IMG/VR virus record: IMGVR_UViG_3300025141_000635
Span: 1 to 26,206 of that record
Length of the DNA stretch: 26,206 nucleotides
Reading direction: 5' to 3' (one strand)
Source: a virus
In this document: piece after piece, positions 1-7,433 of the stretch
Numbering within the stretch: position 1 is the stretch's first letter
Layout of the letters: every line of letters begins with the position of its first letter
The notes under the pieces: generated by a model
Databases searched by the model: none
What the model was told of the DNA's origin: nothing
What the model saw: only the letters and a program-made list of their open reading frames with translations
Made by a program: the position numbers and the translations under genes

Positions 1-9
1 AATGCTATT

Positions 10-504
10 ATGAAAGCACATAATTATTACCATCCAGATTCGAAAACAATTACTATGTATTTGAAGGGTGATAAAACTAAAGGTATAGAAGCAGATCCTG
101 ATTATTATGAAAAGGTAAAAGATTTTTGGGCAAAAAAAGGTGTTGAATTGCCAGAAAGTGTGGATGAAGTTGATTTTAAAATGCCACCTTTCAATCAAAC
201 GATGACTATCTATGTTCCAGCTGGTAGGGGTAGGGGTGGAGCTAAAAGAAGAAAGACTGAGGATGATTACAGTTATATGATAGGAGAGTTTCAAGCACAG
301 GATTATTATGGTAGTACACTTCAAGAAGATAAAGAACAAGAACAAGTTGTTGATGATGCTAGAAAAAAAGTGAACAAGATATTAGATATGAAACGGATTA
401 AAATATTAAAACTTCAATTAGATAATCCAGACCTTTCAGATAAAAAAAGACAAAACAGACAAAAAGAGTTAGATTCTCTATTAGCTTTATATGGTGATGA
501 ATAA
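10..504 (+). CDS. Unrecognised phage protein, 164 aa (possibly N-terminally incomplete)
   Basis: I do not recognise this protein. The reading frame is open back to base 1 (three sense codons precede the ATG at 10), so the true start may lie outside the window. The middle has a basic Gly/Arg stretch near residues 72-82 (GRGRGGAKRRK), followed by an acidic, charged C-terminal half (about residues 100-160) that looks helical. No signal peptide or membrane segment is visible. It sits upstream of the ssDNA-binding protein; in T4 that place holds genes 33 and 59 (late transcription co-activator, helicase loader). I see no sequence reason to assign either. The coding call is well supported by its length and by the tight junction with the next gene. 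Confidence 0.75.
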   Translation: MKAHNYYHPDSKTITMYLKGDKTKGIEADPDYYEKVKDFWAKKGVELPESVDEVDFKMPPFNQTMTIYVPAGRGRGGAKRRKTEDDYSYMIGEFQAQDYYGSTLQEDKEQEQVVDDARKKVNKILDMKRIKILKLQLDNPDLSDKKRQNRQKELDSLLALYGDE

Positions 505-505
505 T

Positions 506-922
506 ATGAGAACTCAATTACTTTGTACATTCACAAAACGTAATAAATTTTACGAAACAGTCAATATAATAATTGAATGTAATGAAATTTTATTTGATAA
601 AATTTATGTGTTTCAAAATGAAAATGATCATCATCAATTGATTTGTACATATAACGTAGAATATGATGATAATTTTATGGATGGTATTCCAGATACTATT
701 TCATTACATAGAAAGAAACAAACAAATACACTCTATACAATTAATGCATTAAATGATGTTATCAGAGAATTGAATAATGGTAAATTAGATAAATCGTTTC
801 CAATACCCTGGGACAATTATAGAAATTGCTTGTTGTTAACTAATGAAGAAGGTTTAACAGCAATACCAACAAGAATTTATACAATAGTAGATGTAAAAAC
901 TTGGGATAAAGATAAAAAATAA
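506..922 (+). CDS. Unrecognised phage protein, about 138 aa
   Basis: Function not recognised. The frame can start at ATG 491, 497 or 506. I favour 506, which lies one base after the stop of the upstream gene, but no clear Shine-Dalgarno decides it and the longest form is 143 aa. The protein looks soluble, with alternating hydrophobic and polar segments, for example around IIIECNEILFDKIYVFQNEN, that suggest beta strands. There is no obvious motif or membrane helix. The following 97-base gap carries a candidate promoter, so this gene probably ends a transcription unit before the replication genes. Confidence 0.65.
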   Translation: MRTQLLCTFTKRNKFYETVNIIIECNEILFDKIYVFQNENDHHQLICTYNVEYDDNFMDGIPDTISLHRKKQTNTLYTINALNDVIRELNNGKLDKSFPIPWDNYRNCLLLTNEEGLTAIPTRIYTIVDVKTWDKDKK

Positions 923-923
923 A

Positions 924-952
924 TTGTATTTTCGGCGATTCGATTATATATA
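924..952 (+). promoter_or_regulatory. Candidate sigma70-like promoter upstream of gene 32
   Basis: TTGTAT (924-929) is separated by 17 bases from TATATA (947-952), within the run TTATATATATTAATGTA. The spacing is ideal but the region is so A+T-rich that chance matches are easy. It would drive the ssDNA-binding protein and downstream genes. Similar TATATAT-containing boxes lie upstream of the RNR and clamp genes. Confidence 0.4.
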
Positions 953-959
953 TTAATGT

Positions 960-977
960 ATCAAGGTTACACTTGAT
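960..977 (+). promoter_or_regulatory. Small hairpin in the gene 32 leader
   Basis: ATCAAG (960-965) and CTTGAT (972-977) form a 6-bp stem with loop GTTACA, in the leader 43 bases before the gene 32 ATG. It is followed by TAAAAAA, not a T-run, so it is not a classical terminator. In T4, gp32 represses its own translation by binding its leader, so an operator role is possible, but only by analogy. Confidence 0.25.
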
Positions 978-1019
978 TAAAAAATGACAATTAACTAATT
1001 AAATAATAGGAGATAACAA

Positions 1020-1784
1020 ATGGATTTAAACGCAATCAAGAAACGTCTTAACCAACTTCAAACAACAAATACTCGTACTACTAATCTTTGGAAACCCCAG
1101 CCGGGGCAACAGGTGATTAGAATAGTGCCTTACAAATACAATAAAGATAATCCTTTTATTGAATTGTATTTTCATTATGATATAGGTGGAAAATCTTATC
1201 TTTCACCAGTTTCATTTGGTCGTCCTGACCCGATTGAAGAATTCGCACAGAAACTAAAGTCAACCGGTTCAAAGGATGATTATAGACTTGGTAAGAAAGT
1301 TGAAGCTAAAATGAGAACTTTCGCACCAGTTGTAGTTCGTGGTGAAGAAAATCAAGGAGTAAGGTTTTGGGGATTCGGTAAAACTGTATATCAGGAATTG
1401 TTATCTATTATAGCAGATCCAGATTATGGTGATATTACGGATCCAACAAACGGGCGTGATGTAGTGGTTGAGTTTAAGACAGCTGAGGAAACAGGGAAAT
1501 CATTTCCCTCAACGTCCATTAGAGTCAAACCCAATCAAACTCCAATTACAGAGAATGCAGAGGTTCTTGAAACCATAAAGAAAACTCAAAAAGATATTCG
1601 TGAGATTTATAGTGAAATGACTTATGAAGAACTTACGGATACATTAAATGAGTATCTAAATGGTGGTTCAGAAGATGATTCAGTAGAGAAAAAAGAAAAA
1701 GTAGTATCATCTACTGTAACTGAATCAACAAACTTTGATGCTAAAGATACAGCATCTGCATTTGATGATTTATTCAATAAATAA
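1020..1784 (+). CDS. 32: Single-stranded DNA-binding protein, T4 gp32-like
   Basis: Likely the phage ssDNA-binding protein that coats unwound template and recruits replication and recombination proteins. At 254 aa it is somewhat shorter than T4 gp32 (301 aa). It has a basic N-terminal segment (residues 5-30, KKRLNQLQ then a Trp-Lys-Pro-Gln element), an OB-fold-like beta-rich core with aromatic residues (FHYDIGG, VRFWGFGKTVYQEL near 120-130), then a Ser/Glu/Asp-rich linker and a C-terminus ending AFDDLFNK, the acidic/hydrophobic tail type used for partner contacts. There is no Cys in the protein, so the Zn site of T4 gp32 is absent. Start ATG 1020 has AGGAGA upstream at a good distance. Position next to the recombinase, flap nuclease and helicase supports the call. 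Confidence 0.85.
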   Translation: MDLNAIKKRLNQLQTTNTRTTNLWKPQPGQQVIRIVPYKYNKDNPFIELYFHYDIGGKSYLSPVSFGRPDPIEEFAQKLKSTGSKDDYRLGKKVEAKMRTFAPVVVRGEENQGVRFWGFGKTVYQELLSIIADPDYGDITDPTNGRDVVVEFKTAEETGKSFPSTSIRVKPNQTPITENAEVLETIKKTQKDIREIYSEMTYEELTDTLNEYLNGGSEDDSVEKKEKVVSSTVTESTNFDAKDTASAFDDLFNK

Positions 1785-1791
1785 ATAACCT

Positions 1792-1888
1792 AATGGTGGT
1801 GGTTGAAGGCTGAGATAAAACCGCCCAGTCATCCGAGATTCGAATCGAAATTTCGCGAAATACGTGGCTACCGGGTATCACCACCATT
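1792..1888 (+). ncRNA. Candidate structured RNA or leader element between gene 32 and uvsX
   Basis: A 12-bp stem pairs 1792-1803 (AATGGTGGTGGT) with 1877-1888 (ATCACCACCATT), with one G-T wobble. It encloses 73 nt. Inside are overlapping palindromes: GATTCGAATC (1837-1846), CGAAATTTCG (1846-1855 with flanks) and ATTTCGCGAAAT (1850-1861). A GGC/GCC hairpin (1808-1810 with 1823-1825) is also possible. It is much more G+C-rich than the surrounding DNA. TTTT follows the stem, and the Shine-Dalgarno GGAG of the recombinase gene lies only 8 bases past it. It could be a terminator/attenuator, an operator, a ribozyme or an independent small RNA. It is not a cloverleaf: the TTCGAAT segment is not in T-arm position on either strand. 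No riboswitch or ribozyme class was recognised. Confidence 0.55.
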
Positions 1889-1906
1889 TTATAATTGGAG
1901 AGTGAT

Positions 1907-2989
1907 ATGTCAACAAGAGACAAATTGGCTGAAGTATTAGCCAACACCCTAAACAAACAATTCAAGGATATGAAAGTTGCGTATTTCTTGGATGGAACAG
2001 ACACAACACCCACCGACATTAAAGATTTTGTATCTACAGGTTCAACTGTGTTAGATTTGGCTATTTCAAATAAACCACACGGTGGAATTGCTGTCGGCAG
2101 GATTACTGAAATAAACGGATTAGAATCAAGTGGTAAATCACTGCTTGGTGCACATATATTAGCAGAAACTCAACGTAAAGGTGGAGTAGCTGTTTATATA
2201 GATACAGAAACTTCCGTTAGTACTGAGTTTCTTAGTGCAATAGGTATTGATGTGGATAGTATGTTATATCTACATTTAGAAACAGTTGAAGATGTTTTTG
2301 AATCAATTGAAGAAATTGTAGCAAAAGTTAGAGAGTCAGATAAGGATAGATTAGTAACTATTTTAGTAGATTCACTTGCTGGTGCTACTACAAAAGTAGA
2401 GTTAGAAGCAGATTTTGATAAAGATGGTTGGGCTACTGCTAAAGCAATTATTATATCTAAAGCAATGAGAAAGATTACACAGATGATTGGTAGAGAGAAG
2501 ATAGCTCTTGTCTTTACAAACCAGTTAAGACAAAAACTTGGTGTAATGTTCGGTGATCCGTGGACTACAAGTGGTGGAAAAGCATTACCATTTCATGCGT
2601 CAACACGAATAAGATTGAAAAATCTTGGACAAATAAAAGATAGTAAGAAAAATACAGTAGGAATAAAAATCAGAGCACAAGTTATTAAAAATAGACTTGG
2701 GCCTCCAATGAGACATGCTGATTTTGAGTTATATTTTGAAACAGGTATTGATAACAAAGGTAGTTGGTTACAAGTATTAAAGGATCATAAATTGGTAAAG
2801 CAAGGTGGTGCTTGGTATACTATGGTAAATCATAAAGGAGAAGAAATTAAATTTCAATCTAAAGATTGGGCAACATATTTAGAAGGAGAGTTTAAAGAAC
2901 ATTGTTATCAATTAATTTGTGATAAAATTATACTGAAGTATGAAAAGAACTTTGGAATAGATGATGTAGTTGTATTAGAAAATGAATAG
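1907..2989 (+). CDS. uvsX: RecA/UvsX-family recombinase
   Basis: ATP-dependent strand-exchange protein for recombination-dependent replication and repair. It would form filaments on ssDNA together with the upstream ssDNA-binding protein. From ATG 1907 it is 360 aa. Walker A is GLESSGKS (residues 71-78); a Walker B-like ILVDSLAGATTK segment follows near 160; and TNQLRQKLGVMFGDPWTT resembles the L2/DNA-binding region of RecA, with SGGKALPFHAS just after. These motifs look closer to bacterial RecA than to T4 UvsX, yet the gene order is T4-like. I chose ATG 1907 over TTG 1895 because GGAG (1897-1900) stands 6 bases before it. It overlaps the next gene by 8 bases. Confidence 0.93.
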   Translation: MSTRDKLAEVLANTLNKQFKDMKVAYFLDGTDTTPTDIKDFVSTGSTVLDLAISNKPHGGIAVGRITEINGLESSGKSLLGAHILAETQRKGGVAVYIDTETSVSTEFLSAIGIDVDSMLYLHLETVEDVFESIEEIVAKVRESDKDRLVTILVDSLAGATTKVELEADFDKDGWATAKAIIISKAMRKITQMIGREKIALVFTNQLRQKLGVMFGDPWTTSGGKALPFHASTRIRLKNLGQIKDSKKNTVGIKIRAQVIKNRLGPPMRHADFELYFETGIDNKGSWLQVLKDHKLVKQGGAWYTMVNHKGEEIKFQSKDWATYLEGEFKEHCYQLICDKIILKYEKNFGIDDVVVLENE

Positions 2990-3995
2990 GAAATATCTCT
3001 CAATTTTTGAAGAGATAAAATCTAAGGGCGGTAAAATAAATGGTCGAGAACCTAACGATAAAGTACTCATAGTAGATGGCCTGAATACTTTTATTAGAGT
3101 GTTTAGTGTTATACCAACTACCAATGATGATGGTATTCACGTTGGTGGAATAGTTGGTTTTTTAAAGAGTATTGGTTACACCATTAATATGGTTAGGCCT
3201 ACTCGTGTTATCATTGTTTTTGATGGCAAGGGTGGGTCTGATCGACGCCGTAAACTTTATCCAGAATATAAAGATAAAAAAAGAACTAAATATCGTTTAA
3301 ACAGAAGTTATGATTTTGCATCAATGGATGATGAACGACAAAATATGTTGATGCAACTCCAACGTAGTGTAGAATATTTAGATACTTTACCACTTTTAAC
3401 TTTATCATTTGATCATATTGAAGCAGATGATACGATTGGTTATATTAGCAGACAAGTACTTACTGATTCTAAGATTGTTATTATGTCAACTGATAAGGAT
3501 TTTTTACAGTTGGCTAATCAAAGAATAAAAATATGGAGTCCAACTAAAAAGAAAATGTATGATGAGAATGCTGTATTAGAAGAGTATGGTATTTCATCTC
3601 ATAATTTAATTTGGTATAGAGTTTTAGATGGTGATAAATCTGATAATATACCAGGGGTTAAGGGATTTGGATTAAAGACAATTCAAAAAAAGTTACCGTT
3701 TTTAAGGGAAAATAGTATAGCTGATATAAATGATGTTATTACTGAAGTTCCTGATTCAAAAGAAATTATAGAAAGAAATTATAAATTAATGCAGTTATCA
3801 GATGTTAATATATCTGCTTCTACAAAAACAAAAATAACTAAAAGAGTAAATGAACCAATTAATAGATTAATAAAATATAAATTTCAAACAATGTTTATGG
3901 AAGATAAACTGTATACGTCACTTCCAAATGTAACGAGTTGGTTAGCAACTAATTTCAATCAACTGAATAATTATGCTGAGAAAACATATGAGTGA
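2982..3995 (+). CDS. rnh: 5'-3' exonuclease / flap endonuclease (T4 RNase H-like)
   Basis: A FEN-family nuclease that removes RNA primers and 5' flaps during lagging-strand synthesis, 337 aa (T4 RNase H is 305). The metal-binding acidic residues are visible in order: D32 in VDGLN, D81 in FDGKGGSDRRRKLYPEYK, E147/D149/D150 in EADD, D171/D173 in STDKDF, and D218/D221 in GDKSDNIPGVKGFG, which also gives the helix-hairpin-helix DNA-binding motif. The Arg-rich stretch after D81 is typical of the family. It starts within the end of uvsX, with no strong Shine-Dalgarno, so translation is probably coupled. It overlaps the helicase start. Confidence 0.92.
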   Translation: MNRKYLSIFEEIKSKGGKINGREPNDKVLIVDGLNTFIRVFSVIPTTNDDGIHVGGIVGFLKSIGYTINMVRPTRVIIVFDGKGGSDRRRKLYPEYKDKKRTKYRLNRSYDFASMDDERQNMLMQLQRSVEYLDTLPLLTLSFDHIEADDTIGYISRQVLTDSKIVIMSTDKDFLQLANQRIKIWSPTKKKMYDENAVLEEYGISSHNLIWYRVLDGDKSDNIPGVKGFGLKTIQKKLPFLRENSIADINDVITEVPDSKEIIERNYKLMQLSDVNISASTKTKITKRVNEPINRLIKYKFQTMFMEDKLYTSLPNVTSWLATNFNQLNNYAEKTYE

Positions 3996-5355
3996 AACTT
4001 TAACAGAATATGGAATAACGTTTCAAACTAAAATTATATCTTCGCTGTTGAGTGATGTAAAATTTATTCAGACAATTAGTGATATTTTAAATCCTACTAT
4101 GTTTGATAGTGATGCAAATAAATGGTTGGTTAAAGTTATTAACGAGTATTATTATGAATATAAAAAACACCCAACTCTTGAAGTTTTAAAAGTTAAGATA
4201 AATGAAATTGAAAATGATATTTTGAAATCAACTGTAGTTGATAAGTTAAGAGAAGTTTGGAAAAATGTAGAGGCTACAGATTTAGAATTTGTACAAACTG
4301 AAACATTAGATTTTTGTAAAAATCAAACATTGAAAACAGCTATAATGCAATCAGTAGATATGTTAGAGAATAAAGACTATGATGGTATTAAAAGGGTTGT
4401 TGATGATGCAATGAAAGCTGGAACTACAAGAGATTTAGGACACGACTATATTGAATCACTTGAAGTTAGATTAACTGAATCAAGTAGAGATACAATTGAA
4501 ACGCCGTGGGATGTTGTAAATGAAATTATGGATGGTGGTTTAGGTAAGGGAGAACTTGGTGTTATAGTTGCACCAGCAGGAATTGGCAAATCGTGGACAT
4601 TGCAGAATTTGGGTGCAACAATGCTTAAAGAAAAGAAGTCAGTTGTACATTATACTTTAGAATTGAATGAAAATTATGTTGGAATACGATATGATACTAT
4701 TTTTACTGGAGTAACAACATCAAATATAAAATTTAATAAAGAAGAAGTTCAGAAAAAAATATCGAAGCTAACTGGAAAACTGTTGATTAAATATTTTCCA
4801 ACTAAATCTGCCACAGTTCAAACATTAGGATCACATTTAAAACAAATTGAGTTAAGTGGTATTAATCCTGATTTGGTTATTGTGGATTATGCAGATATTA
4901 TAATGCCAACAGGATTTTTTAAAGAAAAGAGACATGCAATTGGTAATATATATGAAGATTTGAGAGGACTTGCAGGAGAAGTAGAAGTTCCAATATGGAC
5001 AGCCTCACAAGCAAATAGAAGTGCTTTAGAAGAAGAAATTATTGGGGCTGATAAAGTTGCAGAAGATTATAGTAAAATTATGACCGCTGATTTTGTAATG
5101 AGTATGAGTAGAAAAGTTGAAGATAAGATAGCTAATACTGGTAGATTTCATGTAATTAAAAATAGATTTGGTGTAGATGGAATTACATTTCCAGCTACTA
5201 TTAATCCAAATATAGGGTTAGTTCAGTTATATGAGAGTACTTCAAAATTGGGTAGAGAAGCTCAAAAAAAGATGGATAATAGTGAAGAGTTTTTAAGAAA
5301 ACAATTAGCAAATAAATACAAAGATATGGGAAAAAAAGTGGATGGATTTGAATGA
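3988..5355 (+). CDS. 41: Replicative DNA helicase, gp41/DnaB family
   Basis: Hexameric 5'-3' helicase of the replisome, 455 aa from ATG 3988 (T4 gp41 is 475). An N-terminal helical domain (about 1-150) is followed by a RecA-like motor. Walker A is APAGIGKSW (195-203), preceded by GGLGKGELGVIV as in DnaB-type proteins; Walker B is LVIVDYADI near 293-301; WTASQANRSA near 335 matches the DnaB sensor region. The C-terminus is highly charged (QLANKYKDMGKK). An alternative in-frame ATG at 3973 would add 5 residues. I prefer 3988 because it begins MSETL and lies at an 8-base overlap with the preceding stop, but this is not decisive. I saw no separate gp61 primase or gp59 loader in the window. Confidence 0.9.
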   Translation: MSETLTEYGITFQTKIISSLLSDVKFIQTISDILNPTMFDSDANKWLVKVINEYYYEYKKHPTLEVLKVKINEIENDILKSTVVDKLREVWKNVEATDLEFVQTETLDFCKNQTLKTAIMQSVDMLENKDYDGIKRVVDDAMKAGTTRDLGHDYIESLEVRLTESSRDTIETPWDVVNEIMDGGLGKGELGVIVAPAGIGKSWTLQNLGATMLKEKKSVVHYTLELNENYVGIRYDTIFTGVTTSNIKFNKEEVQKKISKLTGKLLIKYFPTKSATVQTLGSHLKQIELSGINPDLVIVDYADIIMPTGFFKEKRHAIGNIYEDLRGLAGEVEVPIWTASQANRSALEEEIIGADKVAEDYSKIMTADFVMSMSRKVEDKIANTGRFHVIKNRFGVDGITFPATINPNIGLVQLYESTSKLGREAQKKMDNSEEFLRKQLANKYKDMGKKVDGFE

Positions 5356-5376
5356 TGATCTAATATATATTATATT
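5348..5376 (+). promoter_or_regulatory. Candidate sigma70-like promoter upstream of nrdJ
   Basis: TTGAAT (5348-5353) overlaps the helicase stop region and is spaced 17 bases from TATATT (5371-5376). The intervening DNA includes TAATATATAT, echoed upstream of the clamp gene. It is the best-formed of the promoter candidates and would start a metabolic transcript of RNR, glutamine synthetase and polymerase. Confidence 0.45.
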
Positions 5377-5435
5377 TACTATTGTAATTAAGCAGGGTTA
5401 TGGTAAAAGATTTTATATATTAAGGAGAATTTCTG

Positions 5436-7421
5436 TTGTCAATTGAAAAATTTGTTTTATCTGAAAATTTTATAGATAAATATAAAAGAAAAAGACCACC
5501 ATTTGGTTTTAATGGTTTAGGTGAATTAGTTTATATGAGAACTTATTCTCGTATTAAAGAAGATGGAAAAAATGAAAGATGGTGGGAAACTATTAAACGG
5601 GTTGTAGAAGGTACTTATTCAATGCAAAAGCATTGGATTGATTCTCATGGCCTTGGTTGGAATCCTTGGCAAGCACAACGGTCAGCACAAGAAATGTATG
5701 ACCGTATTTTTTATATGAAATTTTTACCACCCGGCAGAGGTCTTTGGGCCATGGGAACTTCTATAACAGAAGAAAAGGGGTTATATGCAGCACTTAATAA
5801 TTGTGCATTTGTATCCACATCTACTATTAAAGATGATTATTCAAAACCATTTTGTTTTTTGATGGATGCTAGTATGTTAGGTGTTGGTGTTGGATTTGAT
5901 ACAAAAGGGGCTGGTGAAATTATAGTTAAAGGTGTTAACAGAGATAGAAATGAAGAAATTTATATGATACCTGATACTCGGGAGGGTTGGGTAGAATCTT
6001 TGAGGTTATTGTTAGAAAGTTACTTTCATGGAATGCCATTAATAGAGTTTGATTACAATCAAATTAGAGATGCAGGAGAACCAATCAAAGGTTTTGGTGG
6101 AGTATCAAGTGGACACGAACCATTAAAAGAAATACATAAAGAGATAAGAGAAGTTTTAGATAAAAATACAGGTGAGCCAATTACTGTTACTACAATTGTA
6201 GATATTATGAACCTTATAGGAAAATGTGTAGTAGCAGGGAATGTTCGTAGAACAGCAGAAATAGTATTTGGAAATCCATTTGATGATGAATATTTGAATT
6301 TAAAAAATTATAAAGCAAATCCACATAGAGAACAATACGGATGGACTTCAAACAACTCAATATATGCAGAACTTGGAATGGATTATACTGATGTATGTAA
6401 AAGAATTGTAGATAATGGTGAGCCTGGTTTAGCTTGGTTAGAAAATATGAGAGGTTATAGTAGATTAAAAAACGGTAGAGATAATAAAGACCACAGAGCA
6501 GCTGGTGGAAATCCTTGTTTAGAACAAACATTAGAATCATATGAGTTGTGTTGTTTAGTAGAAACGTTTCCAAACAATCATGATTCATTAGAGGATTATC
6601 TTAGGACATTAAAATATGCGTATTTGTATGCTAAAACGGTAACACTTGGAAAAACTCATTGGAGTGATACCAATAGAGTTATGTTGAGAAATCGTAGGAT
6701 TGGTTGTAGTGTAAGTGGTGTAGCACAATTTATTACTAATCGTGGGTTAGAAGAATTGAGGTCTTGGTTAGAAACAGGGTATGATATAATTCAAAGCTGG
6801 GATTGTATGTATTCTGATTGGTTAGCTGTACCTCGTTCAATTAAAACTACATCAGTAAAACCAAGTGGAACGGTTTCATTGTTGGCAGGGGCAACTCCAG
6901 GATTACACTATCCAGAAAGTAGATTTTATATAAGAAGAATGAGATTATCAAAACATTCAGAGTTATTAAAGCCGTTAAAAAAGGCAGGGTATACAATAGA
7001 ACCAGCATTCGGTTCAGAAGATACTACAGTTGTAGTAGAGGTGCCCGTTGATGTAGGGGAAGGAATAAGAACAGCGGCTGAACTTTCGATTTGGGAACAA
7101 TTCAGTTTGGCCGCGTTCTTACAACGACATTGGGCTGATAATCAAGTTAGTTGTACTGCTACTTTTTGTCCCGAAACAGAAGCAGATGAATTACCATACG
7201 TTTTAAATTATTTTCAATATAGATTAAAGGGGATCTCTCTTTTACCAAGATACGATACTGGGGCATATCGTCAAATGCCGTATGAAAAAATAACTAAAAA
7301 TAAATATAAAAGTATGGTTAGTAATTTAAAATATTTAAGTTTTGTTGGAGTTGAAGGGGAAGAAGCTGAAATAGATAAGTTTTGTAACAACGATATCTGT
7401 GATATACCCGAAACTATATAA
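5436..7421 (+). CDS. nrdJ: Class II (adenosylcobalamin-dependent) ribonucleotide reductase, monomeric type
   Basis: Makes deoxynucleotides from ribonucleotides with a B12-derived radical, oxygen-independently. 661 aa; Lactobacillus leichmannii RTPR, the model of this monomeric subclass, is 739. All five functional cysteines can be placed: C123 (LNNCAF), C361 in NPCLEQ with catalytic E363, C372 eleven residues later, and the C-terminal pair C650/C655 (CNNDIC) that relays reducing equivalents. The C361-C372 and C650-C655 spacings equal those of RTPR. PSGTVSLLAGATPG (near 477-490) is the phosphate-binding strand. The start is TTG 5436, with AAGGAG at 5422-5427, eight bases upstream. No partner subunit is needed. 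The enzyme implies a host with access to cobalamin. It lies 12 bases upstream of glutamine synthetase, so the two are almost certainly cotranscribed. Confidence 0.93.
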   Translation: MSIEKFVLSENFIDKYKRKRPPFGFNGLGELVYMRTYSRIKEDGKNERWWETIKRVVEGTYSMQKHWIDSHGLGWNPWQAQRSAQEMYDRIFYMKFLPPGRGLWAMGTSITEEKGLYAALNNCAFVSTSTIKDDYSKPFCFLMDASMLGVGVGFDTKGAGEIIVKGVNRDRNEEIYMIPDTREGWVESLRLLLESYFHGMPLIEFDYNQIRDAGEPIKGFGGVSSGHEPLKEIHKEIREVLDKNTGEPITVTTIVDIMNLIGKCVVAGNVRRTAEIVFGNPFDDEYLNLKNYKANPHREQYGWTSNNSIYAELGMDYTDVCKRIVDNGEPGLAWLENMRGYSRLKNGRDNKDHRAAGGNPCLEQTLESYELCCLVETFPNNHDSLEDYLRTLKYAYLYAKTVTLGKTHWSDTNRVMLRNRRIGCSVSGVAQFITNRGLEELRSWLETGYDIIQSWDCMYSDWLAVPRSIKTTSVKPSGTVSLLAGATPGLHYPESRFYIRRMRLSKHSELLKPLKKAGYTIEPAFGSEDTTVVVEVPVDVGEGIRTAAELSIWEQFSLAAFLQRHWADNQVSCTATFCPETEADELPYVLNYFQYRLKGISLLPRYDTGAYRQMPYEKITKNKYKSMVSNLKYLSFVGVEGEEAEIDKFCNNDICDIPETI

Positions 7422-7433
7422 AAGGAGTTTATT

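Noticed and set aside
1810-1860. TPP riboswitch or hammerhead ribozyme, because of CTGAGA, GAAA and GTC
   Set aside because: Only the CTGAGA of the TPP motif is there, without its other conserved arm. For a hammerhead the CTGANGA core is imperfect and the order of GAAA and GTC is wrong.
1794-1886. tRNA or tmRNA-like gene, because of GGTGGTG...CACCACCA and an internal TTCGAAT
   Set aside because: The acceptor-like stem exists, but the bases that would form the T-arm before the 3' strand do not pair on either strand, TTCGAAT is central rather than 3', and no anticodon arm could be drawn.
1774-2019. Minus-strand reading frame of 81 codons
   Set aside because: It runs antisense over the structured element and the uvsX start, with no Shine-Dalgarno or family resemblance; all other genes are on the + strand. 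The other minus-strand frames were dropped for the same reasons.
5356-5435. Cobalamin riboswitch ahead of the B12-dependent RNR
   Set aside because: The 80-base gap is A+T-rich and lacks a B12-box or any strong stem.
5436-7421. Intein or intron within RNR or within the polymerase
   Set aside because: Both proteins have normal domain order and spacing, and no splice-junction blocks or homing endonuclease motifs were seen.
7422-7433. Glutamine riboswitch ahead of the glutamine synthetase gene
   Set aside because: The gap is only 12 bases and holds just the Shine-Dalgarno; no glnA-type RNA could fit between the genes.
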